Below are positions 26,367-34,877 of a stretch of 64,000 nt of DNA, in pieces (the first letter of the stretch is position 1; each line of letters begins with the position of its first letter). The notes below the pieces were generated by a model that did not search any database, was not told the origin of the DNA, and was given only the letters and a program-made list of their open reading frames with translations. The stretch is from PALSA-350 sp963794165 (GTDB lineage Bacteria; Acidobacteriota; Terriglobia; Terriglobales; Acidobacteriaceae), in the NCBI GenBank assembly GCA_963794165.1, contig CAWCCT010000001.1:124001-188000 (forward strand), written 5' to 3'. The translations under genes were made by a program, and so were the position numbers.

Positions 26367-28799
26367 ATGAAGCCACTCGAACGGGTTCTGACCCCGACGC
26401 GCAACCGTCGCCTAAATGAAGTCATTGGCATGGTGCTGCTGGTGGCCGCGAGCCTCCTTTTCCTAGCCCTCGCCTCCTATCACCCAACCGATCCATCCTT
26501 TAATACCGTAGGCGGACAGGCACACAACTGGACCGGCCTGGTCGGCGCCTTTCTGAGCGACTTGCTGCTGCAAATGGAAGGGGTGTCCGCCTTCATGGTC
26601 CCGCTGCTACTGGCGGCCCTGGGCTGGACGTGGCTGCGCGGGCGCCCCGCGGGATCCCCTGCCGCAAAAACGGCGGGTGTTCTCCTCTATCTCATATTTG
26701 CTCCCGCCATCTTTGGTCTCATCCCCGGCCACCTCCGCTGGATGCACGCCCTTCCTCTGGAAGGCGTGATTGGCCGCTTGGTGGGAGATACGCTGATCCA
26801 CTACCTGAATTTTCCCGGCGCCGCCATTGTTATGGTCAGCATGGTGGTGATCGCGATCTACCTCTTCACCACCTTCAGCTTCAGCACGGCTAAGCATTGG
26901 CTGGCGATTCGCTTTGCCTTTGCTGTCGCCTGGCGCGATCGTCTGCACAACTGGCGGGCCGCCTCCGCACAAAAGCGGGCAACCGCAAGGGCGGAAAAAA
27001 ACGCCCGGAAGTCCGCCGCCACCCGGGCCACGGCAAGCAAGCATGCCAACCGGGTGGAGGACCACGACAATCTTCCCACCCCAAGGCGCGCCGCCTTTGC
27101 CGATGTAAGCGCCACCGAGAACGAATCGAAGTCAGAAACGAACGCGCGGTCGCACACCCCCTCCCTTTGGAGCCAGATGCCCCGCACCAGTATTCCTGAT
27201 CCGGAGCCGGCCGCTGTCGATTTTCCCGAAGTAGAAGAAGTCGCAGCCGCGGTTTCGGCGCCACAAGCCATTTCCGTCAAGGGACGCGCCGATGCGGATG
27301 CCCGCCCAGTCACCCTGGCTCCCCGCGCTGTCAGCGGTTTCCGGCTGCCGCCGAGCACGCTGCTACACCGCAGCGACGAGTCGCAGGTCGTGCGCGAGGA
27401 CGATCTGCGCAGCCAAGCCCGCATCCTGGTTGAGAAGTGTGCTGAGTTCGACGTCCGCGGCCAGGTGGTACAAATCAATCCCGGCCCCGTGGTCACCACC
27501 TTCGAGTTCCGCCCCGAAGCCGGGGTCAAGTACAGCCGCGTAACCGGTCTGGCGGAAGATCTATGCCTCGCCATGCGCGCGGAGAGCATCCTGATCGAAC
27601 GCATGGCGGGAAAGAGCACGGTGGGCATCCAGGTGCCCAATCACGACCGCGAAACCATCTGGTTGCGGGACGTGATCGAAGCGGAAAATTTCACTGAGAC
27701 CAAGTCCAAGCTGACCCTCGCTATGGGCAAAGACATCAACGGACGCCTGGTTACCGCCGACCTCGCAACGATGCCCCACGTGCTGATCGCCGGTTCTACC
27801 GGCAGCGGCAAGTCGGTGGCTATCAACGCCATGATCATGTCCGTGCTCTACAAGGCCACTCCGCAACAGGTAAGGCTTATCCTGGTCGATCCCAAGCGGG
27901 TGGAACTGGGCATGTATGAAGGCATCCCGCACCTGTTTACGCCCATCATCACCGAGCCGAAACTGGCTGCCAACGCTTTGCGCAATGCAGTGCGCGAGAT
28001 GGAGCGGCGCCTGAAATTGCTAGCCTCGCGCAGCGTCCGGAATATCGATCAATACAACAAGCTGTTTGAGAACCAGACACCCAGCCTCTTCGAGAGTGAC
28101 GAGGAGCAACCATTACCCCACATCATCATCATCATCGATGAGTTGGCCGATCTGATGATGTTGGACAAGGCCAACGTCGAAGAGGCCATCACCCGCCTGG
28201 CGCAGATGGCGCGCGCGGTAGGCATCCACCTGGTGCTGGCCACGCAGCGTCCGTCGGTAGACGTGATTACCGGCCTGATCAAGGCCAACGTGCCCACCCG
28301 GATCTCCTTCCGTCTGGCCACGAAAGTAGACTCGCGAACCATCCTGGACTCGAACGGCGCTGAAGCGCTCCTGGGGCGCGGCGATATGCTTTTCCTGCCC
28401 CCCGGAACCTCCCGCCTGCAGCGGCTGCACGCTCCCTTTGTCACCGAAAAGGAGATCGCAGCCGTGGTTGCCTTCTGGAAGGACCAGGGTCAGGCAGAGT
28501 ACGTCCAGGGCTTCCTCGAGTCTCCCCGCGACGAAAAGGGCCGGGACCTGGATGCGGAGCCGGAAGATGGCGACGGCAATGATGAATTGTTCGAGGACGC
28601 GGTGCGGTTGGTGCTGGAGTTCGGCAAGGCCTCCACTTCCCTGCTCCAACGGCGGCTACGGATAGGGTATGGCCGCGCCGCCCATCTGATTGACATGATG
28701 GAGCGCGATGGCATTGTCGGCCCTGCCGACGGGTCAAAACCCCGCGAGATTCTCAAGCCACCTGATTGGCTCAACCAAATAGAGCCCGCCCTGCGCTAG
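26367..28799 (+). CDS. ftsK: DNA translocase FtsK
   Basis: This 810-aa protein has an N-terminal membrane part with four hydrophobic helices (about 15-185), a Pro/Ala/Lys-rich linker (about 190-330), and a RecA-like motor with Walker A GSTGSGKS (residues 476-483) and Walker B HIIIIIDELADLMM. The gamma winged helix is at the end (LLQRRLRIGYGRAAHLIDMMERDGIVGPADGSKPREIL). It pumps DNA at the septum and activates XerCD recombination at dif. ATG 26367 is chosen over an upstream in-frame start because the membrane domain begins right after it. Confidence 0.95.
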   Translation: MKPLERVLTPTRNRRLNEVIGMVLLVAASLLFLALASYHPTDPSFNTVGGQAHNWTGLVGAFLSDLLLQMEGVSAFMVPLLLAALGWTWLRGRPAGSPAAKTAGVLLYLIFAPAIFGLIPGHLRWMHALPLEGVIGRLVGDTLIHYLNFPGAAIVMVSMVVIAIYLFTTFSFSTAKHWLAIRFAFAVAWRDRLHNWRAASAQKRATARAEKNARKSAATRATASKHANRVEDHDNLPTPRRAAFADVSATENESKSETNARSHTPSLWSQMPRTSIPDPEPAAVDFPEVEEVAAAVSAPQAISVKGRADADARPVTLAPRAVSGFRLPPSTLLHRSDESQVVREDDLRSQARILVEKCAEFDVRGQVVQINPGPVVTTFEFRPEAGVKYSRVTGLAEDLCLAMRAESILIERMAGKSTVGIQVPNHDRETIWLRDVIEAENFTETKSKLTLAMGKDINGRLVTADLATMPHVLIAGSTGSGKSVAINAMIMSVLYKATPQQVRLILVDPKRVELGMYEGIPHLFTPIITEPKLAANALRNAVREMERRLKLLASRSVRNIDQYNKLFENQTPSLFESDEEQPLPHIIIIIDELADLMMLDKANVEEAITRLAQMARAVGIHLVLATQRPSVDVITGLIKANVPTRISFRLATKVDSRTILDSNGAEALLGRGDMLFLPPGTSRLQRLHAPFVTEKEIAAVVAFWKDQGQAEYVQGFLESPRDEKGRDLDAEPEDGDGNDELFEDAVRLVLEFGKASTSLLQRRLRIGYGRAAHLIDMMERDGIVGPADGSKPREILKPPDWLNQIEPALR

Positions 28800-28837
28800 T
28801 GATGCCTCGGCAAAAGCCTGGGCTTCGGTACCGCTTT

Positions 28838-28996
28838 TCTGAAGGGTACGGGCTACCTCGCCGCAGCGAGCATTCGCCCGTATGTAACCGATCGAAAAAG
28901 AGGCCGGCTTTAGCCGCTGAGGGCATTTCCCTCGGCGGCTAAAGCCGAATTCATTCAACAGGTTGCGTACGACCTGAAGGCCGTACCCTTCAAGAA
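28838..28996. repeat. Inverted-repeat element, family C copy 1
   Basis: The gap between ftsK and the REC-HPt gene (318 bp) is mostly this element. The outer arms are tgaagggtacggg near 28840 and ccgtacccttcaag near 28981. The inner pair is gccggctttagccgctgaggg (about 28903-28923) and ccctcggcggctaaagccga (about 28929-28948). The same words recur at 59857-60015. Confidence 0.75.
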
Positions 28997-29117
28997 CTTT
29001 AGTTTCCGACACCAAGCCTGGCGTTACCTCCGTGCACTCCGGTAACACTTTGGGGTGCTATTTGCCAACCAATGCCTTAAGCTGCAAAAGTAGCCAGTTG
29101 AGGAGGCTTCCCCCTTA

Positions 29118-29900
29118 ATGACTAGGTCGACTGGGATCAAGACCCGGCGCAAGATTCTCCTAGTTGATGACGACGCCGTGAGCCTTGAGTTAATGGCTAT
29201 GCTTCTCGCTCACGAGGGCCATCAGGTATTTCGCGCCAACGACGCTGGATCCGCCCTGGAGCTGCTCACTGCCGACGAGGCTGGGCGCCCGGATGTGCTG
29301 CTGGTAGACCTCCAGATGCCCGGGATCTCGGGGGGACAGTTAGCCGAAAAAGTTCGTGCCCTCAACCGGCCCGGCCCCTTGCTGTTTGCCATGAGCGCGA
29401 CCGCGGCGCCCCGCCAGCAGCTGCTTGCGTTCGACGGGTTTCTCCTCAAACCGCTTGCCGTAGATGACCTGCGCCAGGCCCTGAAACCAAAAAGACCAGG
29501 CCGCGGGCCTGGCGTTCGCGTGGCCCATCCCGGCAGGGTCGAGACCGTTTCCCCGGCGGGCGAAACCATCGACATGGCGGTAGTCCAGAAACTGCGGAAG
29601 ATGATGCCGTTGGAGGCGCTGCACGGCGTTTTTACCGCCTGCATTGCCGATACGAAAACCTCAATTCAGGCTCTCCGCGATGAGCTGCAGCAGGGGCACG
29701 AAGACGGTGTGCGCCGGCTTGCTCACCGCATCAAAGGAGCGGCCTCCATGGTCGGCGCGATGCGCCTCGCGCGGCTCGCCGCCGGCCTGGAAATAGGGGG
29801 TAGCAAACAAGCGGCCACCCCCGGGGTTTTGGATGATTTACTCAGTGCATGCAGTGAGTTGGAGCGTATGCTTTTGGCAGGAAATCTAACCAATACCTAG
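29118..29900 (+). CDS. Response-regulator receiver fused to a histidine phosphotransfer domain
   Basis: This 260-aa protein has a receiver at about 12-122 with LLVDDD, the phospho-acceptor Asp in VLLVDLQMPG, the switch Ser/Thr in FAMSAT and Lys in GFLLKPL. After a short linker, an HPt domain (about 145-250) carries the phosphorylatable His in RRLAHRIKGAASMVGA. It should relay phosphate between a hybrid kinase and another receiver. It starts 217 bp before, and ends eight bases before, the LuxR-type regulator, so the pair is probably one relay. No histidine kinase is adjacent; the nearest is at 43-45 kb. Confidence 0.9.
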   Translation: MTRSTGIKTRRKILLVDDDAVSLELMAMLLAHEGHQVFRANDAGSALELLTADEAGRPDVLLVDLQMPGISGGQLAEKVRALNRPGPLLFAMSATAAPRQQLLAFDGFLLKPLAVDDLRQALKPKRPGRGPGVRVAHPGRVETVSPAGETIDMAVVQKLRKMMPLEALHGVFTACIADTKTSIQALRDELQQGHEDGVRRLAHRIKGAASMVGAMRLARLAAGLEIGGSKQAATPGVLDDLLSACSELERMLLAGNLTNT

Positions 29901-29908
29901 GGCCCCCC

Positions 29909-30619
29909 ATGACAACAACAACAATCTCAGCCACACCTAAGACCAGCAACGACCGCCTGCACCAGATCCGTATCGTCATCGCCGACGACCATCCAGTCGT
30001 TCGTATCGGCGTCAAAAACATGCTTCAGAGCGACGCCGGCCTCGAAGTGCTGGGTGAGGCATCGGATGGCGACGAGGCCATCACAGCAACCCTCGAACTG
30101 CTGCCCGACATCCTCCTCCTTGATCTGCAGATGCCGCGTCTGCCCGGTCTCGAGGCTATGCGCGCCATTATGAGTGGTTCGCCAACGGTCAAGATCCTGC
30201 TTCTGACCAGCACCATCACTACCCAGCAAATCATTGAAGCCCTGCAAATCGGCGCCCGTGGCATCGTGCTCAAAGACGCCTTGGCCGACCACCTTACCAC
30301 CGCCATACGGGCCGTCTCCTCCGGGGATTACTGGATTGGCGGCAAGCGCGTGGTCAACCTGGTGGGCGCGCTGCACGAGCTCATGCAGCAGGCTGCCGTT
30401 CCCGAGCGCAAAACCTATGGCCTCACGCCCCGGGAACTGGAAGTGGTTGGCTGCATCGTAGAGGGTTGCAGCAATCGTGATATCGCCAAGCAGTTCAGTA
30501 TCAGCGAGGAGACGGTGAAGCGCCATTTGTCGAACATTTTCGACAAAACCGGGGTCTCCACGCGCTTGGAACTGGCGCTGTTTGCCATCGCCCACCAGCT
30601 AGTTGCGTTGCAAACTTAA
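29909..30619 (+). CDS. NarL/LuxR-family response regulator
   Basis: This 236-aa protein has a receiver domain (RIVIADDHPVVRIGVKNML, phospho-acceptor in DILLLDLQMP, GARGIVLKDA) and a C-terminal LuxR-type helix-turn-helix (LTPRELEVVGCIVEGCSNRDIAKQFSISEETVKRHLSNIF). It binds DNA as a phosphorylated dimer. It lies eight bases after the REC-HPt gene and is followed by a strong hairpin. It is likely the output partner of the REC-HPt protein; its targets are unknown. Confidence 0.93.
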   Translation: MTTTTISATPKTSNDRLHQIRIVIADDHPVVRIGVKNMLQSDAGLEVLGEASDGDEAITATLELLPDILLLDLQMPRLPGLEAMRAIMSGSPTVKILLLTSTITTQQIIEALQIGARGIVLKDALADHLTTAIRAVSSGDYWIGGKRVVNLVGALHELMQQAAVPERKTYGLTPRELEVVGCIVEGCSNRDIAKQFSISEETVKRHLSNIFDKTGVSTRLELALFAIAHQLVALQT

Positions 30620-30668
30620 CCCTCCAACGCAATCTTCCCCGTTTGCATCTGATTAGGTGCGTCTTTTT

Positions 30669-30699
30669 GATTAAGCGGCCCCAATGGGGCCGCTTAATC
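30669..30699. terminator. Strong hairpin between the regulator and OmpA-family genes
   Basis: GATTAAGCGGCCCC (30669-30682) pairs perfectly with GGGGCCGCTTAATC (30686-30699) across a three-base loop. It begins 50 bases after the regulator stop. No T-run follows on the plus strand (five Ts precede it), so it may act as an end-stabilising or bidirectional stem. Confidence 0.55.
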
Positions 30700-30744
30700 G
30701 CGTTGCCTTGAACGCACTGAAACCCTGCATTGGAGTTCACCAAG

Positions 30745-32322
30745 ATGATGATTGGAAGACTGCTCCTTGTGAGTCTGCTTTGCGCTGCCCCGGTTGCTAT
30801 TCCAGCGCAGGAGGCAAGCCCAACCGCGCAGCCGCAACAGCAACAGCCGGTCAACGCGACCGAGGGTGCCAACAATGTTCCGCTCTACCGCATTCAGGTA
30901 GTGGGCCGCGACATCCCAACCATCAATTACTGGCACCGCAGCGGAAGCACCAAAATCGGATTTGCCGGGACCAGTCTCCTTCCCCAGGGAAAAGGGGAGG
31001 CGAACATCACCAGCAAGGGGCAGACCCTTATTGAGGCCAAATTTGAGGGCTTCGTGCCTGCCAACAGCTTCGGCGTGGAATACCTGACCTACGTCCTCTG
31101 GGCGATCACCCCGCAGGGCCGGCCTGTGAATCTGGGCGAGGTGATGCCCGGTAATGGCAAAGCCGAGATGAGAGTCACCACCAATCTGCAGCAATTTGCC
31201 CTCATCATCACTGCTGAGCCCTACTTCGCCGTGACCACACCGAGCGACTTGGTGGTAATGCAGAACACGGTCAAGAACGACAAGACGACGGGCATTATCG
31301 ACACCGTCAACGCCCACTTCAACCTGTTGCCGCGCGGAGCCTACGTGCAAACAGCCGGTCAGCACGCGGTGTTGAACCCGGTTAAGCCCAACGACAAGTC
31401 GCCCCTCCAGCTCTACGAGGCTATCAACGCTATCCAGATTGCGGAAGCCACGGGCGCGGCTCAGTACACACCGGACATTCTCGCCAAAGCCAAACAAGAA
31501 CTGGAAAATGCGCAGGCTCTGGACTCAAAGAAGAGCCAGCGTAAGGAAATGATCACCTATGCTCGCGGTGCGGTGCAGGACGCGGAAGATGCCCGTGTGA
31601 GCACACTGCGCAAGATCCAGCAGGAAAAGGAACACCAGCAGCAAGTGGCCACCCAGCAGGCACAGGAAGCCGCTCAGCAGGCCCAGATCGAGGCCCAGCA
31701 GCAGGCGCTGAAGCGGGCGCAGGCCGACGCGGCGGCTGCCCAGGCGGAGGCCGCTGCAGCCAATGCTCGAGCCGCGCAGGCAGCAGCGGAGCACAGTGCC
31801 CAGCAGGCAACCGACCAGACCGAACAAATGCGCGAACGGTTGCGCTCGCAGTTGAGCCAGGTTCTGCAGACCCAGGAGACGGCCCGCGGATTGATCGTGA
31901 ACATGTCCGACGTTCTGTTCGATACAGCCAAATACACACTTAAGCCGGAAGCCCGGGAAAAGCTCGCCAAGGTGTCTGGAATTCTGCTCGCCTATCCGAA
32001 TTTGAAAGTGCAGGTGGAGGGCTACACCGACAATGTCGGCGGCGACCAATACAACCTGACGCTTTCCCAGCAGCGAGGCGATGCGGTCCGCGCTTATCTA
32101 GTTTCGCAGGGAGTGAGCCCCGACAATATAAGCTCGACAGGCTATGGCATGAGCAACCCCGTTGCAGATAATGCGACAGCTGCCGGAAGGGCGCAAAATC
32201 GCCGCGTGCAGATGGTCGTTTCGGGCAGCGCAATCGGTGTCCAGCAAACCCAGCCCTCGGCTGCGAATCAGCCCCAGGGCGGCATGACTCCAGCACAGGG
32301 CACAAGCAATCCACCCCAGTAG
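30745..32322 (+). CDS. OmpA-family peptidoglycan-binding protein with long coiled coil
   Basis: This 525-aa protein starts at ATG 30745, nine bases after GGAG; an in-frame ATG at 30730 lacks a site. It has a signal peptide (LLLVSLLCAAPVAIPAQ). A beta-rich middle follows (about 35-230), then a strongly Gln/Ala-rich coiled coil (about 235-380, runs of AQQQA and AQAEAAAA). The C-terminal OmpA domain reads VLFDTAKYTLKPEAREKL, VEGYTDNVGGDQYNLTLSQQRGDAVRAYL and AQNRRVQMVV. It should tether the outer envelope to peptidoglycan. The Gln/Pro-rich end is low complexity. Confidence 0.9.
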   Translation: MMIGRLLLVSLLCAAPVAIPAQEASPTAQPQQQQPVNATEGANNVPLYRIQVVGRDIPTINYWHRSGSTKIGFAGTSLLPQGKGEANITSKGQTLIEAKFEGFVPANSFGVEYLTYVLWAITPQGRPVNLGEVMPGNGKAEMRVTTNLQQFALIITAEPYFAVTTPSDLVVMQNTVKNDKTTGIIDTVNAHFNLLPRGAYVQTAGQHAVLNPVKPNDKSPLQLYEAINAIQIAEATGAAQYTPDILAKAKQELENAQALDSKKSQRKEMITYARGAVQDAEDARVSTLRKIQQEKEHQQQVATQQAQEAAQQAQIEAQQQALKRAQADAAAAQAEAAAANARAAQAAAEHSAQQATDQTEQMRERLRSQLSQVLQTQETARGLIVNMSDVLFDTAKYTLKPEAREKLAKVSGILLAYPNLKVQVEGYTDNVGGDQYNLTLSQQRGDAVRAYLVSQGVSPDNISSTGYGMSNPVADNATAAGRAQNRRVQMVVSGSAIGVQQTQPSAANQPQGGMTPAQGTSNPPQ

Positions 32323-32364
32323 CTGATATCGAGCCCAAATTGCACAACCTTACTGTGGTGCCAG

Positions 32365-32404
32365 CCCCGGACTTTTAGTCCGGGGAGCGGGTTTTGAAAC
32401 CCGC
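32365..32404. repeat. Two consecutive hairpins after the OmpA-family gene
   Basis: CCCCGGACTTTTAGTCCGGGG (32365-32385) and GCGGGTTTTGAAACCCGC (32387-32404) follow each other directly. The next bases include ggggctttagccctgg, related to the family C repeat words. They lie between convergent genes and may end transcription on both sides. Confidence 0.5.
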
Positions 32405-32477
32405 GGAGCGCCAATATAAAAGTTTCGGGGCTTTAGCCCTGGTGGCTGGTTCTCAGCGATCCCGGTTCAAGCTGTCG

Positions 32478-32729
32478 TCAGGAGAGCAACGCTAAACGAG
32501 ACTCGATCTCGGCCAGAGCTGCTTCGAGCGCTGCCCGGCGCACCGGGCTCGATGTCCGTTCGGAGAGAATGCGTTCGCGCTGCAGGTCGAGCTCCTGCTT
32601 TTGCCGCTCCCGCTTTGCCCGCTCCAGACCCTTCTGCTTAGCGGCGTCAATCACCACGCCTGAAGCGTTCAAATCGGCAGCCGATTGCTGCTGCTCTTCC
32701 ACAGACTTGCTTTCCCACCCACGCGCCAT
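32478..32729 (-). CDS. Small charged coiled-coil protein of unknown function
   Basis: This 83-aa protein starts at ATG 32729 (MARGWESKSVEEQ). It is highly charged and helical: AKQKGLERAKRERQKQELDLQRERILSERTSSPVRRAALEAALAEIESRLALL. It has no signal peptide, membrane segment or cysteine. The frame continues 25 codons further upstream into the divergent gene's leader without support. It is divergent from the quinone-oxidoreductase-like gene with a 54-bp gap. I cannot assign a function. Confidence 0.7.
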   Translation of the reverse strand: MARGWESKSVEEQQQSAADLNASGVVIDAAKQKGLERAKRERQKQELDLQRERILSERTSSPVRRAALEAALAEIESRLALLS

Positions 32730-32783
32730 GTTTCTATGGTACGTCAAGGCGGAGTCCTGCTGTGAAAACGTAGCGGAGGAACT

Positions 32784-33797
32784 ATGAAACTCTGGAAAAT
32801 TCAATCGTTCGGAATTGACCAGCTAGCCCTGGAAGACTCGCCCCCACCCCGCCCCGGGCGTGGGGAGGTCTTGGTGAAGATTCATGCAGTTTCGCTGAAT
32901 TATCGCGACCTGCTCATGGTTCGAGGCCAATACAACCCCAGAATGGCGTTGCCGCGTATTCCCTGCTCTGACGGAGCCGGCGAGGTGGTCGAAGTAGGCC
33001 CCGAGGTAACCGGCACCACGGTCGGAGAGCGGGTGGCCGGCATCTTCATGCAGCATTGGCTTGACGGCCGGCCGACTGCGCAGAAGACTCGCGGTGCCCT
33101 GGGCGGGGACATAGACGGCATGCTGGCCGAATACGTAGTACTGCGCCAGGAGGGCGTCGTACCCATCCCTGGACATCTTTCTTACGTGCAGGGGGCGACC
33201 CTTCCCTGCGCCGGCGTGACGGCGTGGAACGCGCTGCAAAACGAAACCCGGGTGAAACCCGGGGATGTGGTCGTAATCCAAGGCACCGGAGGAGTTTCGA
33301 TCTTTGCTCTGCAATTCGCCAAGATGGTGGGAGCAACTGTGATCGGCACTTCCAGCAGCGACCAAAAACTGGCCCGGGCAAAGTCCATGGGACTTGACGC
33401 CGGCCTCAATTATCGACAATCTCCGGACTGGGCAAAATGGGTCCTGAAGCTGACCGGCGACCGCGGTGCCGATCTGATTGTCGAAGTCGGCGGTGCGGGT
33501 ACCTTCAGCCAGTCCCTGCAGGCCGTGCGTATGAGCGGCGCCATTGCTCAGATCGGAGTATTGAGCCAGTCAGATCAACCGCTGCCGGTCCACCTGATTC
33601 TCCATCGTCAGGTTCGGGTTTACGGAGTTTATGTGGGCTCCCGGGCCGACTTTGAAGCTATGAACCGGGCCCTTACGGCCAATGGTACCGAGCCCGTAGT
33701 CGATCAGATCTTTGCCTTTGACCAGGCACGGGAGGCTCTGACGGCTCTGGAAAAAGCGTCTCATTTCGGGAAAATCGTAATCCAGGTTGTTGCTTGA
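32784..33797 (+). CDS. MDR-family NAD(P)-dependent alcohol dehydrogenase / quinone oxidoreductase
   Basis: This 337-aa medium-chain dehydrogenase has the GroES-like half with SLNYRDLLMVRGQYNP and IPCSDGAGEVVEVGPEVTG, and a Rossmann half with VVIQGTGGVSIFALQFAKMVGATVIGTSSS. The catalytic zinc Cys/His pair of true alcohol dehydrogenases is replaced (NYRDLL instead of a CHTD-type motif), and no structural-zinc cysteines are seen, so it belongs to the zinc-independent branch. The substrate is unknown. The ATG follows a GGAGG site. Confidence 0.88.
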   Translation: MKLWKIQSFGIDQLALEDSPPPRPGRGEVLVKIHAVSLNYRDLLMVRGQYNPRMALPRIPCSDGAGEVVEVGPEVTGTTVGERVAGIFMQHWLDGRPTAQKTRGALGGDIDGMLAEYVVLRQEGVVPIPGHLSYVQGATLPCAGVTAWNALQNETRVKPGDVVVIQGTGGVSIFALQFAKMVGATVIGTSSSDQKLARAKSMGLDAGLNYRQSPDWAKWVLKLTGDRGADLIVEVGGAGTFSQSLQAVRMSGAIAQIGVLSQSDQPLPVHLILHRQVRVYGVYVGSRADFEAMNRALTANGTEPVVDQIFAFDQAREALTALEKASHFGKIVIQVVA

Positions 33798-33992
33798 TGA
33801 CCGAAATGCGCCGCGCGGTTCGGGCTATCTGATTGAAACTGCTGGGCCACCAAAAGGCCAGTAACTTCCGGGTCATCCGCTGGGGACGAAAGCTGTATTT
33901 TCCCTACGACAAACGCGACATTTTCGTGCAGAATGCATCTTAACAGTACGATTTCTGACGACAACCTGGCGTTTCACTACTGGAGCGTTTAT

Positions 33993-34274
33993 ATGAACTG
34001 GATTCAAAGCCTGCTTGGTTTTTTCTACGATATTATCTTCGGCTGCCGTCACTGGAGCCAAACACGGCCGTTCACGCTGGAGCAGCAGACCTATAAGGTC
34101 TGCCTGGATTGCGGAAAACAGATTTACTATTCGCGGGAGCGCATGACGCCCCTGAGTGCGCGCGAAATCCGCCGCATGAAGGCTGCGGCGGCCGGCCCCG
34201 TGACCGTGATGGCCAGCTCGATGAACGTGGGAAGCCTTCTCAATCGGCGCGCGAATAAATCCGCAGCCGCTTAA
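33993..34274 (+). CDS. Small CxxC protein of unknown function
   Basis: This 93-aa protein starts at ATG 33993 with GGAG eight bases upstream. It opens with a hydrophobic segment (WIQSLLGFFYDIIFG), followed by a Cys at CRHW, a zinc-ribbon-like CLDCGKQIYYS knuckle and a basic Ala-rich tail. One CxxC plus the earlier Cys and His could hold one metal ion. No known family is recognised. It is the last gene before a 600-bp repeat-filled gap. Confidence 0.7.
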   Translation: MNWIQSLLGFFYDIIFGCRHWSQTRPFTLEQQTYKVCLDCGKQIYYSRERMTPLSAREIRRMKAAAAGPVTVMASSMNVGSLLNRRANKSAAA

Positions 34275-34298
34275 TTAAGTTTCCAGTCTCAAGTCTGA

Positions 34299-34342
34299 AG
34301 CTCCGTATCGTTGGCGCAACGCATGTCGCCCGATACGGAGCT
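34299..34342 (+). terminator. Hairpin after the small CxxC gene
   Basis: AGCTCCGTATCG (34299-34310) pairs perfectly with CGATACGGAGCT (34331-34342), followed by TTTG. The loop is 20 bases. It begins 25 bases after the stop codon and probably ends that transcript. Confidence 0.55.
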
Positions 34343-34544
34343 TTGTACTGTCAGCCACTATCACAGTTCCATTTACAGGGGCGTTCAGCAACCGCTCTCT
34401 ATGAAAGCGCCGCCCTTCCTTTTGTCATCCCGACCCGGATTTCCTGCCACGCAGCACTGGACACACCCGCGTATGCGCCTTTCTCTTAAGGAAAGTCGCA
34501 TGAGGTTCGCCAACGCCACCAATCTCCACAGGAAATTCGGGGGA

Positions 34545-34689
34545 GCGAAGCCGACCTGTCCCGGCATGCCGTGGAGGGACCTGCGGTGCGCGCTCTCCGG
34601 CCGACATTCCTGATGGAAGCACCACCCTCCCCTTTGTCATCCCGAGCGAAGCCGACCTGTCCCGGCGTGCCGTGGAGGGACCTGCGGTT
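34545..34689. repeat. Repeat family D, two tandem copies in a 600-bp gene-free gap
   Basis: The gap 34275-34877 has no convincing gene. It holds two direct copies of about 43 bp, gcgaagccgacctgtcccgg followed by c(a/g)tgccgtggagggacctgcggt, at 34545-34587 and 34646-34688. A third lies at 47910-47952. The words upstream of them (tggaag-acc-ccctttgtca-ccc) are also shared. Small stems such as atgcgcctttctcttaaggaaagtcgcat (34473-34501) lie beside them. No transposase is seen. Confidence 0.7.
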
Positions 34690-34877
34690 CAGCGGACCCC
34701 TCCTGGAAATGTTTCTCTAGAGCGCGATGAAAGCCAGATTGGAACCCGACGTTCCCTTCAGCGTAAATTTCACAAAACTCTGCATCTTTGGTGGCATATC
34801 CTTACCCTTGCCGTACCCCTTCGGTGATCTCTATCGTCTGATAGCAAGGGCAGGGTCCTGGCGACTCTGGAGGGCGA

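Noticed and set aside
26858..27640. A 260-aa antisense frame in ftsK
   Set aside because: It covers the low-complexity linker and the start of the motor of FtsK; no start signal and no domain is visible.
34311..34613. Short frames in the 34.3-34.7 kb gap
   Set aside because: They consist of the interspersed family D repeat words that recur at 47.9 kb, so coding is not supported.
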